NCBI GenBank assembly: GCA_031401675.1
Contig: JANNRR010000157.1
Location: 1-19,693, forward strand
Direction of reading: 5' to 3'
Source of the DNA: JANNRR01 sp031401675
Lineage (GTDB): Bacteria > Pseudomonadota > Alphaproteobacteria > Rhodobacterales > Rhodobacteraceae
DNA: 19,693 nucleotides
Shown here: positions 19,691-19,693 of the stretch, piece by piece
Numbering within the stretch: the stretch's first letter is position 1
Layout of the letters: each line of letters starts with the position of its first letter
Program-made: the position numbers and the translations under genes
Notes under the pieces: model-generated
What the model saw: only the letters and a program-made list of their open reading frames with translations
The model's database searches: none
What the model was told of the DNA's origin: nothing

Positions 19691-19693
19691 GAC

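Larger units (their letters stand above)
19369..19693. other. 325-bp right-edge region without a recognised gene
   Basis: It begins with an AT-rich stretch (about 19392–19457) that contains TGAAAGA/TCTTTCA arms (19413–19419 and 19431–19437). It then turns GC-rich with two strong hairpins. A minus-strand frame is open from the right edge to 19394 and could be the 3' end of a gene outside the window, but its product (ending 'FQYQCLI') matches nothing I know, and codon use changes sharply along it. Confidence 0.4.

Noticed and set aside
19394..19693. Minus-strand frame open to the right edge
   Set aside because: No recognisable domain and strongly uneven codon use; 100 open codons in GC-rich DNA is not enough evidence. 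It could still be the end of a gene outside the window.

Overview
The window is GC-rich bacterial chromosome that reads like an alphaproteobacterium of the Rhodobacterales (Rhodobacter/Paracoccus-like). The clues are protein sequence and gene order rather than any rRNA: a fused sulfate adenylyltransferase/APS kinase, hsp20 followed by a DUF1150 gene, trxB divergent from an Lrp-type regulator, an lgt–COG1565 methyltransferase–pgeF operon divergent from ubiK, a YbjN–proC–csaA–dehydrogenase chain, and a Hint_2-type protein. No rRNA, tRNA, CRISPR array, transposase or phage gene was found.

Left part (1–5.4 kb): the 5' end of a secreted protein runs off the left edge. It is divergent from a LacI-type repressor whose upstream region carries two identical 15-bp operator-like sites. 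An EamA/DMT permease follows, then a Nudix hydrolase (minus), an alpha/beta hydrolase (plus) and the purE–purK operon (minus) for the N5-CAIR step of purine synthesis. The convergent lipase/purK junction is a run of short hairpins at about 27-bp spacing.

Middle part (5.4–11.9 kb): a DUF3995 membrane protein, a YdcH-like DUF465 protein, an hsp20–DUF1150 stress pair, sat-cysC (sulfate activation to PAPS), trxB and its divergent Lrp/AsnC regulator. Next come a cysteine-free Hint-fold protein and a 46-residue basic protein. sat-cysC and trxB are both tied to sulfur and thiol metabolism, but they have separate promoter candidates. The 3' end of trxB is a threefold tandem 15-bp repeat that repeats its stop codon in frame.

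Right part (11.9–19.7 kb): lgt, a MidA/NDUFAF7-type methyltransferase and pgeF overlap by 4 bp each and form a translationally coupled minus-strand envelope operon. On the plus strand are ubiK, a possible leaderless 21-codon ORF overlapping the start of an MFS transporter, and then the ybjN-like–proC–csaA–2-hydroxyacid dehydrogenase operon, which uses GTG and TTG starts at stop/start overlaps. The last 325 bp hold no recognisable gene but contain a perfect palindrome, two strong hairpins and an AT-rich patch.

Most of the window is ordinary housekeeping sequence. I do not see a convincing new multi-gene system. The items most worth a second look are the trxB stop-codon repeat, the LacI operator pair, the cysteine-free Hint protein with its small-protein neighbour, the mini-ORF before the MFS gene, and the operator-like repeats upstream of sat-cysC. 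Promoters and operators were found by eye and are tentative.
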